A stretch of DNA of 38,806 bases from an uncultured Treponema sp. (GCA_944389965.1 CALXOI010000008.1:1-38806); one strand, 5' to 3'. Numbered from the stretch's first letter, positions 18,038 through 27,199 are shown. The notes: a model not told the origin generated them from the letters alone. Numbers and translations: made by a program.

Positions 18038-20587
18038 CTAAATACCGGCAAGCAATCCGGCAACTTCCTGTTTCCGGTATGAAGGATTTTTTTCCTGTAC
18101 ATATACCAGCCATTTTTCAGCTTCGTTATTATCCTGCAAAGACATACAGACTTTTGCCAATTCAATGCATACGTCCCAGTTTTCCGGTTCTGCTTTCAAC
18201 ACTTCTGTGTATAAAATCCGGGCATTCTCATAATCTTCGGAACTGGCATACGCCTGCGCCAGATTTACCTTGACCGTATTATTCTTTGAATCAATTTTTA
18301 ATGCCGCTTGAAATGCAGAAATTGCAGCCGTATAGTTTTTTTGCGCTAAATATACATTTCCGAGGTTATTATTTGCTTCAAAATTACCCGGTTCCAGCGT
18401 GGCGGCATTTTTCAACAACGTCAATGCAGTCTGAGTATCCCCTGAATCCAAGAAGATAATTCCAAGGTTGATCAGTGACCGCACATGTTTTGAATCAATG
18501 GTAAGGGCTTCCTGATATACGGGAATTGCATCTGTCACTTTTCCCGCAGATTCAAGCAATAGTGCATAATTGTATACAATAGAAACGTTTGTTTTATTTG
18601 CATCATACGCTTTTTTTGCATAAGTTAAAGCATCCGCTGTTTTACCTTGCCCGTACAAGGCTGTAGAAAGATTATAATTAGTCAATGCATCATTCGGGGA
18701 AACAGACAACGCTTTGCGGAATGAACTCTCTGCTTCAGCATACTGACCCGTAGATGCGTATACAGCACCTATTTCCCGCAGTGCATCCGCATTAATCGAA
18801 TCAATTTTTAAAACTTCTTTATATGCAGCAATCGCACCTGCTGTATCATTTTTTTCATTTAAAAGCCGGGCTGCATACAGATAAGCTTTACTGTACATGG
18901 GATCAATGGAATACGCTTTTCTGAAAGCAGCAATTGCATCATCACGTCTGCCCAAGGTCTGCAGGGTTACACCCAGATTAAACTGGGCCGCAGCGAATGA
19001 ACCGTTGCATTTAACTGCTGATTCAAAGGACGCCCGTGCTTCACTGTATTTTTTCATGCTATACTGGACTTTTCCCAATTCATAAAAATACAAATAATTG
19101 GAACTGTCAGATTGAACAGCCTGGGTATATTCACTCAGAGCTGTCGGCCAGTCTTTTGATTCCGCAGCTTTCTTTCCTAGAATATAATGACCGGCAGCAT
19201 TTTTAGGATCATACGTTAAAGCTGAACGGGCATATTTTTCTGCGGCAGCGGATATTTCTTTTTTCACAGCAGCATCAGTTGCCGCATCAGCGGCATTCTG
19301 CAGCGACAACGATGCTTCCGCCATCTGAGAAGAAGAAAAAGTGATTTGATCAGCAGGAAGCATATCCTGGGCAGCATCAAAATGAGCAATAGCTTCATCA
19401 TACCGGCCAGTGGACACTGCAGCTTTTCCCAATGAAATTTCATCAGAAACCCGTTCCATTTGTTCTTTCAATGCTTTATTTTTTTCTGCAAGAGCTTTTT
19501 CTTCTGCAAGTTTTCGGGCTTCTTCTTCTTTTTGCCGGGCAACTTCTGCCTGACGCTGTGCTTCTGCCTCCTGTTCCTCTGCTTTCCGCTGCTCTTCCGC
19601 TTTTTGGGCAGCCTCCCGGCGGACAGCATCCTGCTCCGCTTGAGCTGCCTGTTGTTTAAGCAGCTCATTCATCGCTGCGGCATTCTGTGCAGCAGCATCA
19701 GTCGCCGCATTCAACGACGACTGAACCGCATCCCGTATGCCGGCAGCAAGACCGTCGGTATCAATAGAAAGACTTTGCCGGTACCGTTCAAAATCTTCCA
19801 ATGAAGCACCTTCTTTTAAGGCAAGTACTTCATCTATCATATCAAGAGCTTCCTGGTCATCAGCATTCTGGATTAAAAGCTGATCCAGTAAGTCCATTGC
19901 CCGGTCATATTCCCCCCGCTCCACATACCGCTTAATCAATGCCAGCGTATTATTCCGTTCCAGCGCTGCGCCTGCTTCACCGGATTTAGTGATTGCAGAG
20001 TAAATCCCATAAACACCGGTACCCAGCAGTAATGCCGCTGCAAGACCGGCTGCAATCCATATAACAAGTTTTTTCTTTTTCTTCTTTTTTTCATCCTCAT
20101 CATCCGGTGTTTTGGGAGGATTAGTACCGGAATCAGTTCCATCCCCCCCAGTAGTTCCGGAACCAGATGAGCGTCCGGAACCCTGATTTCCTGACAACCG
20201 ACCCGTAACAGACGTTTTTGAACCGGATCCCTCCGCAAAAGACCCTGCCCCTCCATTAAAAGAAGATCCGCCTGCAACCGATGCCAACGAAGACTTCAAA
20301 TCGCTGTTTCCCCGAGATACACCGGTTGAACCGGTTCCGGATAAAGAATGTGTACCGGTTCCCCAGGTAAAGCTTTCCGAGACTCCTGATGGCGCAGAAC
20401 TGTCTGTGCCGGTCAATCTGGAACGGGTTCCCGCTGCAGTAAACGCAGACGATGTCCCGGTACTTCCGGAAGTATCAGTCCGGCTCCCCGCTGTGGATGC
20501 CGCAGATTCTGCCTTCTGTATCCCGGACATTTCCGGTACATCTTTTTTATCGTCATTATTATCAGTCAAGTTCTGATTCGTACTCAT
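18038..20587 (-). CDS. Large membrane-anchored TPR protein with Ser/Gly/Thr-rich head
   Basis: The protein of about 849 residues has four parts. Residues 1-160 are low-complexity, rich in Ser, Gly and Thr (SGNQGSGRSSGSGTTGG), and probably disordered. A Lys-run and one membrane segment follow at about residues 170-197 (LVIWIAAGLAAALLLGTGVY). A charged coiled coil lies at about 300-380 (EEQRKAEEQEAEAQRQAEVA), and at least ten TPR repeats fill about 440-845 (AAQFNLGVTLQTLGRRDDAI, ALREIGAVYASTGQYAEAES, SLINLGIIFLDSGDTQTALT). With the head inside, the TPR domain would be periplasmic. The ATG at 20587 is preferred over the TTG at 20593 because a GGAG site lies 9 nt ahead. It overlaps the upstream TPR gene. 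Function unknown. Confidence 0.85.
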   Translation of the reverse strand: MSTNQNLTDNNDDKKDVPEMSGIQKAESAASTAGSRTDTSGSTGTSSAFTAAGTRSRLTGTDSSAPSGVSESFTWGTGTHSLSGTGSTGVSRGNSDLKSSLASVAGGSSFNGGAGSFAEGSGSKTSVTGRLSGNQGSGRSSGSGTTGGDGTDSGTNPPKTPDDEDEKKKKKKKLVIWIAAGLAAALLLGTGVYGIYSAITKSGEAGAALERNNTLALIKRYVERGEYDRAMDLLDQLLIQNADDQEALDMIDEVLALKEGASLEDFERYRQSLSIDTDGLAAGIRDAVQSSLNAATDAAAQNAAAMNELLKQQAAQAEQDAVRREAAQKAEEQRKAEEQEAEAQRQAEVARQKEEEARKLAEEKALAEKNKALKEQMERVSDEISLGKAAVSTGRYDEAIAHFDAAQDMLPADQITFSSSQMAEASLSLQNAADAATDAAVKKEISAAAEKYARSALTYDPKNAAGHYILGKKAAESKDWPTALSEYTQAVQSDSSNYLYFYELGKVQYSMKKYSEARASFESAVKCNGSFAAAQFNLGVTLQTLGRRDDAIAAFRKAYSIDPMYSKAYLYAARLLNEKNDTAGAIAAYKEVLKIDSINADALREIGAVYASTGQYAEAESSFRKALSVSPNDALTNYNLSTALYGQGKTADALTYAKKAYDANKTNVSIVYNYALLLESAGKVTDAIPVYQEALTIDSKHVRSLINLGIIFLDSGDTQTALTLLKNAATLEPGNFEANNNLGNVYLAQKNYTAAISAFQAALKIDSKNNTVKVNLAQAYASSEDYENARILYTEVLKAEPENWDVCIELAKVCMSLQDNNEAEKWLVYVQEKNPSYRKQEVAGLLAGI

Positions 20588-21362
20588 AATCAATTACTCC
20601 TTCTGTTCCTGCGTTTACGCTTGTTGTTTCTGTATTCTGAAGGGATGCTGCAACGTCTTCCAGCAATTTCCGGCGGCGTTCCGCTTCCGCAGCTTGCTCT
20701 GCTGCAATTCGCTCATTTTCCAACCGCTGGGCTTCGGCCTGGGCCGCTGCAATCCGTTCATTTTCCGCTCGTATCCGTTCTTCTTCAGCCTTCATCCGCT
20801 CTGCTTCTTGGGCAAGCCGAACTGCTTCCTGCTCCTGATACACTAATTCAGCCTGCAATGCTTTGATGACCGCTTCGACTTGTGTCCGTTGAGTTGAAGC
20901 AGGATCCAACACAAGATACTGTTGGTAATCCGTCAGTGCATCTTCCAGCTTATTTTGTGACAACCGGGCATTCGCCCTGTTCAACACGGGATCCGCATAC
21001 ATCGGATCTGCCGCAGCAGCAAGAGAATACATCTGTTCTGCAACAACAAAATCTTTCATAGCATACGCAGAATTCCCTGCATTGAATGCCAGTATCCGCT
21101 TGTTTGTTCCTGTTGCCGATAATCCTTTTTTAAAAACGTCTACTGACTGGGCATACTGACCCGTCTGATAATATGCAATTCCCAGATACATATATACAGA
21201 AGGAGATACATCAGGTTCCTCCATGGCCGTTACAAGATAAGGAATAGCTTCTGCAGGTTTATTGGTGGCGAATAAATTATATCCGGTATCGTATGCCTCG
21301 GATGCAAATGAAAGCGTCGAGAAAATAATAAATCCAAAGAAAAAAATATTTTTCCGGAACAT
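20562..21362 (-). CDS. Exported TPR/coiled-coil protein
   Basis: A signal peptide (residues 1-20, FFFGFIIFSTLSFAS) is followed by TPR repeats at about residues 24-160 (SVYMYLGIAYYQTGQYAQSV, ILAFNAGNSAYAMKDFVVAE, PVLNRANARLSQNKLEDALT). A long, highly charged alanine/glutamate-rich helix runs from about 170 to 240 (AERMKAEEERIRAENERIAA) and is similar in composition to the coiled coil of the downstream 849-residue protein, suggesting the two interact. A GGGAGG ribosome site precedes the ATG. Its 3' end overlaps the start of the downstream gene by about 25 nt. Confidence 0.85.
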   Translation of the reverse strand: MFRKNIFFFGFIIFSTLSFASEAYDTGYNLFATNKPAEAIPYLVTAMEEPDVSPSVYMYLGIAYYQTGQYAQSVDVFKKGLSATGTNKRILAFNAGNSAYAMKDFVVAEQMYSLAAAADPMYADPVLNRANARLSQNKLEDALTDYQQYLVLDPASTQRTQVEAVIKALQAELVYQEQEAVRLAQEAERMKAEEERIRAENERIAAAQAEAQRLENERIAAEQAAEAERRRKLLEDVAASLQNTETTSVNAGTEGVIDYEYESELD

Positions 21363-21399
21363 AAGACCTCCCAGCCCTAATAATAACTATATCAAGTAT

Positions 21400-21428
21400 T
21401 TGACATATTCGCATAAAAAAGTTACTCT
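21400..21428 (+). promoter_or_regulatory. Possible promoter of the 21460 TPR operon
   Basis: A perfect -35 hexamer TTGACA (21400-21405) is followed after 17 nt by a poor -10 match, TACTCT (21423-21428). It lies in the 97-nt gap between divergent TPR genes. A GGAG ribosome site at 21451 precedes the ATG. Confidence 0.35.
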
Positions 21429-21459
21429 TTCAATATACTATTATATTATCGGAGTTCTA

Positions 21460-22827
21460 ATGGCAGCTGTTCAGATAATAATTATTCTTGTATCAGCAGT
21501 TGGAGTGGGTTTTTTAGGATATTTCGTTATCAAATCACTCATTACGCCTAAACGTATAGAAGGTATCAACAAACTGCTTAAACAAGGAAAAACTGGTGCT
21601 GCAGTTAAACTGGCAAAAAGCATTATCGCAAAAGACCAGCGCGATTACCGGGCCCATTACTTTTTAGGGAAAGCATATCTTGCCGACAATAAACCGGAAC
21701 TGGCACTCATGGAATTTAAAATTGTAAACCAGAACGCAATTTTCGGGACAGATTTACCGGAGGCTGAATTCCGAAAACAGATTTCTCAGTTATATTTGAA
21801 ATTCAACCAACCGAATGAAGCACTCCGTGAATTCCTGTTACTGACAAAACTGGAACCATGCAATGCAGAAAATTTTTTTAATGCAGGTAAATTATTTGAA
21901 CAAAAAGGCAAAACAGAACAGGCTCTTGGCTTTTATCAGAAAGCAATAAAACTAAACAACCGGTATGTAAAAGCCCATAATGCATTGGGAATACTTTTCT
22001 ACCGGACAAAACAATTTTCAGAAGCAAAAAAAGAAATAGCAAAAACAATTTCCCTTAATCCGAACGAATTTTCATCGTATTTTTATTTGGGCAAAATACT
22101 CAAAGAAGCAAAAGATTACCCAGGTGCAGTTGATGCTTTTGAAAAAGCATTGCGGGATCCTGACTACAAACAGAGGGCTCTTCTTGAACGGGGATCCTGT
22201 TTTATGGCAGTTGACAGTGTAGACAAGGCATTTATTGAATTTGACCGGGCTGTGAAGGCATCAAAAAATGATGCCTCCCAAGAAACCCTTTATTCCCGGT
22301 ATTTTCTCGCAGCATGTTACGAACGAATGCATAAAATTGAGCAGGCGGTTATCCAGTGGGAAAAAATTGCTGCCTACAATCAGAATTTTCTTGATACTCC
22401 GGCAAAGTTATCCGAGTACCGGGATATCCAAACAAATGACAGCATAAAAGAATACCTGACCTGTTCCACAGAAAAATTTGCAGAGTTATGCAAAAAAATC
22501 GCTTTGACAGGGTTCAATCTTGGTGTCCAGAACACCGAAATTACAAAATACGGTTGCAAAATGATTGCAACAGAAGCGACAAAAGATAACTGGATGAATG
22601 TCCGCCAGCAGCTTTTTTTAATCCTGTTTTACCGGGAACCAGATCCCATTGAAGATACTGACATCAGAGTTCTTGCTGATGAAGTAAAAAAGCAGAATTA
22701 TACAAAAGCTTTTGTTTGTACAAGCGCCGGTTTCACACGCCCTGCGTTAACATTTGCAGAAAACAGACCCATCGAGTTGGTATCTAAAGAAAAATTTGAA
22801 ACGATTCTTTCCAAAGCAGGTATCTGA
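21460..22827 (+). CDS. N-terminally anchored TPR protein
   Basis: The true start is the ATG at 21460, with GGAG 5 nt ahead, giving 455 residues; the reading frame stays open further upstream but that stretch overlaps the divergent gene and has no ribosome site. Residues 2-25 are a membrane anchor (VQIIIILVSAVGVGFLGYFV). TPR repeats occupy about residues 35-310: YRAHYFLGKAYLADNKPELA, AENFFNAGKLFEQKGKTEQA, YVKAHNALGILFYRTKQFSE and FSSYFYLGKILKEAKDYPGA. The C-terminal 130 residues resemble a restriction-endonuclease-like or Mrr-like region in composition (TKYGCKMIATEATKDNWMNV), but this is only a hint. It ends one base into the phosphoesterase gene (TGATG). Confidence 0.83.
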   Translation: MAAVQIIIILVSAVGVGFLGYFVIKSLITPKRIEGINKLLKQGKTGAAVKLAKSIIAKDQRDYRAHYFLGKAYLADNKPELALMEFKIVNQNAIFGTDLPEAEFRKQISQLYLKFNQPNEALREFLLLTKLEPCNAENFFNAGKLFEQKGKTEQALGFYQKAIKLNNRYVKAHNALGILFYRTKQFSEAKKEIAKTISLNPNEFSSYFYLGKILKEAKDYPGAVDAFEKALRDPDYKQRALLERGSCFMAVDSVDKAFIEFDRAVKASKNDASQETLYSRYFLAACYERMHKIEQAVIQWEKIAAYNQNFLDTPAKLSEYRDIQTNDSIKEYLTCSTEKFAELCKKIALTGFNLGVQNTEITKYGCKMIATEATKDNWMNVRQQLFLILFYREPDPIEDTDIRVLADEVKKQNYTKAFVCTSAGFTRPALTFAENRPIELVSKEKFETILSKAGI

Positions 22828-23555
22828 TGAAAATCCTCTGCGTCGCCGATCAGATAGATCCGATTGTGTACAGTAATTCGATTAAAGAACGTTTTGCAGA
22901 CATTGATATTGTGCTGTCAGCAGGCGATTTGCCAATGGAATACATCGATTTTATTGTTTCTTCATTAAATCTCCCGACGCTGTTTGTATTTGGAAATCAT
23001 AACCTGAATGAATTTCATTTTTATCACAGGGATGAATTTTCGCTCCCCAAAAAAAACAGCCACTACGCAACAGTTGATGACGGCATGAAGTTTGCCCACG
23101 GTGCTGTTTACGCCGGTTTCAAAGTAATTAGAATCCCGTCCGATGAAAAAAACAATCCCTTGCTGGTTGTCGGGGCATCCGGTTCAATACGATATAACAA
23201 TGGTATGTGCCAGTACACAGATCGGGGAATGAAATTCAAACTTATCAAGTTAATTCCCCGTCTTCTAATCAATAAATTGTTGTATGGCAGGTACTGTGAT
23301 ATATTCCTGACCCACTCCCCTCCCCGTCATATTCATGATAAAGAAGATCCCTGCCATCGGGGATTCCAGTGTTTCAGATGGTTTCTCAAGAAATTTAAAC
23401 CGGCATATATGATACATGGACATATTCATTTATATGACATACAAACCCCACGGGTTTCTATATATCATGATACAACCATCATAAATGTTTACAGTCACTA
23501 TATTCTGGATTTACCCCGGAGGAAAAATGAAAGTATTCAATCAAATACAATCTGA
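22827..23555 (+). CDS. Calcineurin-like metallophosphoesterase
   Basis: Metal-binding motifs of the calcineurin-like phosphoesterase fold are visible: GDLP (about residue 33), GNHN (about 57), LTHSPPRHIHD (about 162) and HGHIHL (about 198). The first motif is CVADQIDP, with the usual D-x-H His missing, which also occurs in related subfamilies. The likely product is a cytoplasmic phosphodiesterase or phosphatase of unknown substrate. It is coupled to the TPR gene upstream by a one-base overlap and overlaps the ParB-like gene downstream by 29 nt, so all three form one operon. Confidence 0.88.
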   Translation: MKILCVADQIDPIVYSNSIKERFADIDIVLSAGDLPMEYIDFIVSSLNLPTLFVFGNHNLNEFHFYHRDEFSLPKKNSHYATVDDGMKFAHGAVYAGFKVIRIPSDEKNNPLLVVGASGSIRYNNGMCQYTDRGMKFKLIKLIPRLLINKLLYGRYCDIFLTHSPPRHIHDKEDPCHRGFQCFRWFLKKFKPAYMIHGHIHLYDIQTPRVSIYHDTTIINVYSHYILDLPRRKNESIQSNTI

Positions 23556-24432
23556 AGAAGATTTTTTTAAAGCCCGGAATAAAGCTTTGTTCAATGAAAT
23601 ACAACATTTTTTAAATCCCGAGGAAAGCCGCCTGCTATCCCTTACTGACATGAAAAAAATGTTAAAACCCACCGGCGAAGTATATCAAGGGATGAAAGAA
23701 GTTCCCGTCAATTTGATTGTTGGCAGCGAAGGCAGATATCATGATTTTGACAATCATTTTTTTCCCAAAAATGCCCATCTGAAAAACCGGTGGGCGAGCA
23801 TCGACCAAGCACATCTACAGGATGTGATACTGCCACCGGTTAAATTATATGAATTGGGCGGGGTATATTTTGTCCGGGACGGTAACCATCGGGTATCTGT
23901 AGCAAAATCAAAAGGTATAGAATGTGTTGATGCGGAAGTTGTCAGCCTTCAAAGCGAACTCAAATTGAAACCGGGCAGCACACAAAAGCAGATGATGCAA
24001 CAGGTTATTCAATATGAAAAACGGGTATTTTATGCAGAAACAGCATTCGGCGACATAACCGATTACTGGAATCTTGATTTTTCTGTTACCGGACAGTACG
24101 ATGTCATCTTTCATCATCTGCTTATTCATAAATATTACATAAACCAGAACCAAAGTGATGAAATCAGTATGCAAGAAGCAATTTTATCTTGGTTCAACAC
24201 AGTATATATGCCGGTTATCAATACAATAAAAAGGCAGCATATCATGCGTAGGTTCAAACACCGGACACCAGCAGATATGTATGTATGGATTATAAAATAC
24301 TGGGACGATCTAAAAAAGAAATTTGGGAATGATGTCAGTCTGGATCAGGCTGCAGAAGATTTTACAAAAAAATTCGGGACAAACATTTTAAGAAAACTGA
24401 TTGCAAAATTAAAAAATATTGGAATTGATTAG
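23527..24432 (+). CDS. ParB/sulfiredoxin-fold protein of unknown function
   Basis: The central signature VYFVRDGNHRVSVAKSKGI, at about residues 112-130, is the phosphate/nucleotide-binding loop of the ParB N-terminal (sulfiredoxin-like) fold. No helix-turn-helix DNA-binding domain of true ParB is apparent; the C-terminal part (MYVWIIKYWDDLKKKFGNDV, QAAEDFTKKFG) is helical and recalls DUF4032-type proteins. A role in chromosome partition is therefore not assumed. The start at 23527 has GGAGG directly upstream within the end of the phosphoesterase gene; an in-frame ATG at 23485 has none. The protein has 301 residues. Confidence 0.75.
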   Translation: MKVFNQIQSEEDFFKARNKALFNEIQHFLNPEESRLLSLTDMKKMLKPTGEVYQGMKEVPVNLIVGSEGRYHDFDNHFFPKNAHLKNRWASIDQAHLQDVILPPVKLYELGGVYFVRDGNHRVSVAKSKGIECVDAEVVSLQSELKLKPGSTQKQMMQQVIQYEKRVFYAETAFGDITDYWNLDFSVTGQYDVIFHHLLIHKYYINQNQSDEISMQEAILSWFNTVYMPVINTIKRQHIMRRFKHRTPADMYVWIIKYWDDLKKKFGNDVSLDQAAEDFTKKFGTNILRKLIAKLKNIGID

Positions 24433-24438
24433 AAATCC

Positions 24439-24467
24439 TTGACGGTAAGGGTTTTCAATGTTAGAAT
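24439..24467 (+). promoter_or_regulatory. Promoter of the rsbU-like operon
   Basis: TTGACG (24439-24444) and TAGAAT (24462-24467) are separated by 17 nt. The start point would be near 24474, about 29 nt before the ATG at 24503. A small A/T-rich inverted repeat at 24432-24455 overlaps the -35. Confidence 0.65.
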
Positions 24468-24502
24468 AATAAGACAATTCATGTTTTGGAGTTTCTTCGG
24501 TT

Positions 24503-26164
24503 ATGACAATAGATAACGGTATTGCTTTTATTCCTTTGTTTTTAACAGCATTTTTTTCTATTGCTTTAATTATAGTATTGTTTGTAACACGCCGAAACCA
24601 GAATAGATGTGCGTTAATTATAACTGTCTGTGCCGCTGCTGTCCTTTGTATTGCCAGTATATATACTGCATTGCATCCAAACTTAACACTGTATGCATCT
24701 GCATCAGCAATTTTTGCATTATTATATCTGATTAAGCAAATGATTCCGGTAAAACAACAGCAAACAACAAAAGAATCTCCTGCTACTCCGGAAAATATAC
24801 CAGATATCCCTGTCCTACAGGAGGAAGAACCGGTTGTTGATGTAACACAAACAGAAGCTGTGCAAAAACTGATTGATGCGGGAAAAGGGTTTATGATCCG
24901 TGCCGCAGACTCTTTCTCCGAAGAGTCCGGTTTAAATACATTGCTTGATCATTTGAATACCGTTATCATCCATGAAACAAAAGCGGATGGTGGTGTCATA
25001 CTGTTGCTTGATGATTTTGAAGATGTCCTTGCCGTAAAAACGCTAAGCGGGGATTTTCCGCCGCCATATAAACTGCCAGATGATCTTCCCCATAAAATTG
25101 TCCGGGTAGAAACAAATTTCCGCTTTTCCCAGTTTCCTTTGACAGAAACCATTTTTGGTGCCGTTGCCCGGTCAGGAAAAGCAGAATTAATTACAGATCC
25201 GGTATCGGATGCGCGGATTTACCAGAATGAAACTGAAGATTTTCTAAAGTGCGGTACGTATATTTTTTCACCGCTGAAAATCAGGGATTCTGTTATCGGT
25301 GTCGCTGCAATTGCGAGGCGGTTCACATCAGTTCCGTTTAATGAACAGGATTTCCGCAATATGACTATTTTAAGCGACTTTGCCAGTACCGCAATCAAAG
25401 TTGTTTACTCATACCAGGAAATCGTTGAACATTCAGAGTTAACAAAGGAAGCAGACATTGCCTGCCGCCTTCAGAATACGCTGCATCCAAAGTTGTTGCC
25501 TTCAATTCCAATGCTCTCCATGGGTTGTTATTATAAAACATCTGCCGGAGTATGCGGGGATTATTACGATATTATACCGGCCCGGCAGGACCGAATCTCT
25601 TTTGTTGTCGGTGATATTGCAGGAAAAGGAATGAATTCTCTGATGGTGATGGTCATGCTCAGATCCATCCTCCGCCTGACTGTCAATACGACACAAAGTG
25701 CCGGTACTATACTGGGATGGGCTAACCGGGGTATTACGGGTGAAACAAATATTGATCACTTTGCCAGTGTATCTTTGATTAACTATGACAGCACAACAAA
25801 TAAAATTCAGATAGCAACCGCAGGCACAACGCCGGTATTGCTTTACAGTACTGCAACAGATTCCATGGCTCAAATCTCAAAAAACCATGAGCCGGTGGGT
25901 GTTGAAAAAACAACTGTTTATTTAGATCAAGAATTCGCTGTACAATCCGGCGATATTATTGTAACATATACAGACGGGGTTGTTGAAACTCCAAACAGTG
26001 CCGGTATTCAATATTCCCAGAACCGGCTTATCAATCTGATTAAGAAAAATAAGCAACTTTCAGGGACAGAAATTGCAAATTTGGTGAAAAATGATATTTC
26101 GAAATTCAGCGGCTCCGGTTATCAGCATGATGATCAAACGCTTCTTATAATCAAGATCCAATAA
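24503..26164 (+). CDS. rsbU: RsbU/SpoIIE-type PP2C phosphatase with membrane and GAF domains
   Basis: The 553-residue protein has three hydrophobic segments in the first 80 residues (LFLTAFFSIALIIVLFV; CALIITVCAAAVLCIASIY; YASASAIFALLYLI). A GAF-type sensor domain spans roughly residues 125-310. The PP2C phosphatase domain (about 325-553) carries the metal-binding motifs VCGDYYDIIPA, GDIAGKGMNSL, YTDGVVETPN and HDDQTLL. Such enzymes dephosphorylate a STAS-domain antagonist, and the next gene encodes just that. The membrane part and GAF domain imply an input from the envelope or a small molecule. It heads the three-gene switch module. Confidence 0.93.
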   Translation: MTIDNGIAFIPLFLTAFFSIALIIVLFVTRRNQNRCALIITVCAAAVLCIASIYTALHPNLTLYASASAIFALLYLIKQMIPVKQQQTTKESPATPENIPDIPVLQEEEPVVDVTQTEAVQKLIDAGKGFMIRAADSFSEESGLNTLLDHLNTVIIHETKADGGVILLLDDFEDVLAVKTLSGDFPPPYKLPDDLPHKIVRVETNFRFSQFPLTETIFGAVARSGKAELITDPVSDARIYQNETEDFLKCGTYIFSPLKIRDSVIGVAAIARRFTSVPFNEQDFRNMTILSDFASTAIKVVYSYQEIVEHSELTKEADIACRLQNTLHPKLLPSIPMLSMGCYYKTSAGVCGDYYDIIPARQDRISFVVGDIAGKGMNSLMVMVMLRSILRLTVNTTQSAGTILGWANRGITGETNIDHFASVSLINYDSTTNKIQIATAGTTPVLLYSTATDSMAQISKNHEPVGVEKTTVYLDQEFAVQSGDIIVTYTDGVVETPNSAGIQYSQNRLINLIKKNKQLSGTEIANLVKNDISKFSGSGYQHDDQTLLIIKIQ

Positions 26165-26175
26165 AAGGAGTGAAT

Positions 26176-26514
26176 ATGGAACTCAAAATACGTAAAAATG
26201 GAGAAATCTACATTATTGATGTGAACGGCGAAATGGATTTGTATAATTCATATAAGCTGAAAGAATTAGTAATGAAGATGCTTGAGAAAAATGTCAAAAG
26301 TTTTATAATTAACCTTGAGCAAGTTGATTATATTGACTCTTCTGGTATTGGCGCCCTCATTTTCATCTGCTCAACTATAAAGAAAATGAATCTGAAACTG
26401 GCCATTTCGAATATTCATGGCTCGGTTAAAAAGGTTATTGAACTGACAAAATTGATGGGATATTTCCCTATTTCAAACAGTGTTGAAGAAGCCCTGCTAA
26501 TGCTTAATGAATAG
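26176..26514 (+). CDS. STAS-domain anti-sigma factor antagonist
   Basis: This 112-residue protein is a single STAS domain of the SpoIIAA/RsbV type, with VDYIDSSGIGALIFI around residues 50-64, in which the first or second Ser of DSSG is the expected phosphorylation site. It would bind the HATPase kinase encoded next when unphosphorylated and be reset by the RsbU-like phosphatase upstream. The ATG at 26176 has GGAG 5 nt upstream; a GTG 6 nt further up overlaps that site. It begins 11 nt after the phosphatase gene. Confidence 0.93.
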   Translation: MELKIRKNGEIYIIDVNGEMDLYNSYKLKELVMKMLEKNVKSFIINLEQVDYIDSSGIGALIFICSTIKKMNLKLAISNIHGSVKKVIELTKLMGYFPISNSVEEALLMLNE

Positions 26515-26534
26515 TTAATTAGGAAGGATATGAC

Positions 26535-27089
26535 ATGGAACAAATTAAAGAATTGCGCTCTGATGACAATGACGCATTGTTTGACAAAACAAATATGTTA
26601 TATAAAGAATTTCCGTCTGACTTCAGGCAAATCAGGTATTTTACACTCCTGATTGTGCAGTCTGCACCATTGGAAATTAAAGAAATAAATCTGCTGGAAC
26701 AGCAAATCAGTGAAGTTATAAAAAATGCTGTAAAACACGGTAATAACTGTGATATAAATAAAAAGGTACACGTCTGGTATTCATTCAGCCCGACCCATGC
26801 TCATATAATAGTCGAAGATGAAGGGGAAGGATTTAAAGACTTAGAGAAATGGAATGAATTCAACAGAAAACGGCTTGAATGCCTGCACCAGCAAAATTTT
26901 GAAGAATTGGCAAACTTTGTTTCATTCCGGACAAAACGGAGCGACGACCAAGACGGTGGAAATGCACTTTTTGCCGCATTGGAATACTGGAACGGAGGTT
27001 TCGTATATAACGGAAAGCGGAATGGCGTTGCAATGTTAAAGAAATTCCAGCAGAAACGTCACGGAATCACTGCTGGCGGAGACGAATAA
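26535..27089 (+). CDS. RsbW-like serine/threonine kinase (anti-sigma factor type HATPase)
   Basis: The protein has GHKL-type ATP-binding motifs: N-box ISEVIKNAVKHGN at about residue 57, G1 box VEDEGEGF at about 92 and G2 box DGGNALFAA at about 139. This is the RsbW/SpoIIAB layout; it would phosphorylate the STAS antagonist and sequester a partner when the antagonist is phosphorylated. No sigma factor gene is next to it, so the final target is elsewhere or not a sigma factor. At 184 residues it is slightly longer than RsbW. The gene ends 55 nt before a strong terminator. Confidence 0.9.
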   Translation: MEQIKELRSDDNDALFDKTNMLYKEFPSDFRQIRYFTLLIVQSAPLEIKEINLLEQQISEVIKNAVKHGNNCDINKKVHVWYSFSPTHAHIIVEDEGEGFKDLEKWNEFNRKRLECLHQQNFEELANFVSFRTKRSDDQDGGNALFAALEYWNGGFVYNGKRNGVAMLKKFQQKRHGITAGGDE

Positions 27090-27143
27090 AATACTAAATC
27101 CAAGGTGCAAATTAAAGCACCCGAATAACAGTTATTGCTGCAC

Positions 27144-27199
27144 ACAAAAAAAGTGTATCTTAAAACTGCATACAGTTTTAGAAGGTACACTTTTTTTGT
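27144..27199 (+). terminator. Strong bidirectional terminator
   Basis: Bases 27144-27168 and 27172-27199 form a long hairpin: ACAAAAAAAGTGTA on the left pairs with TACACTTTTTTTGT on the right, with an inner stem TAAAACTG / CAGTTTTA and a 3-nt loop. A-tract on one side and T-tract on the other mean it can work in both directions. It ends the rsbU module. Confidence 0.9.

Noticed and set aside
21262..21459. Longer reading frame upstream of the TPR gene at 21460
   Set aside because: It overlaps the divergent exported TPR gene, lacks a ribosome site and would put a non-native segment before the membrane anchor.
24432..24455. Small A/T-rich inverted repeat that could be a terminator after the ParB-like gene
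   Set aside because: The stem is short and overlaps the -35 of a good promoter (TTGACG-17-TAGAAT) for the next gene, so a terminator role is doubtful.
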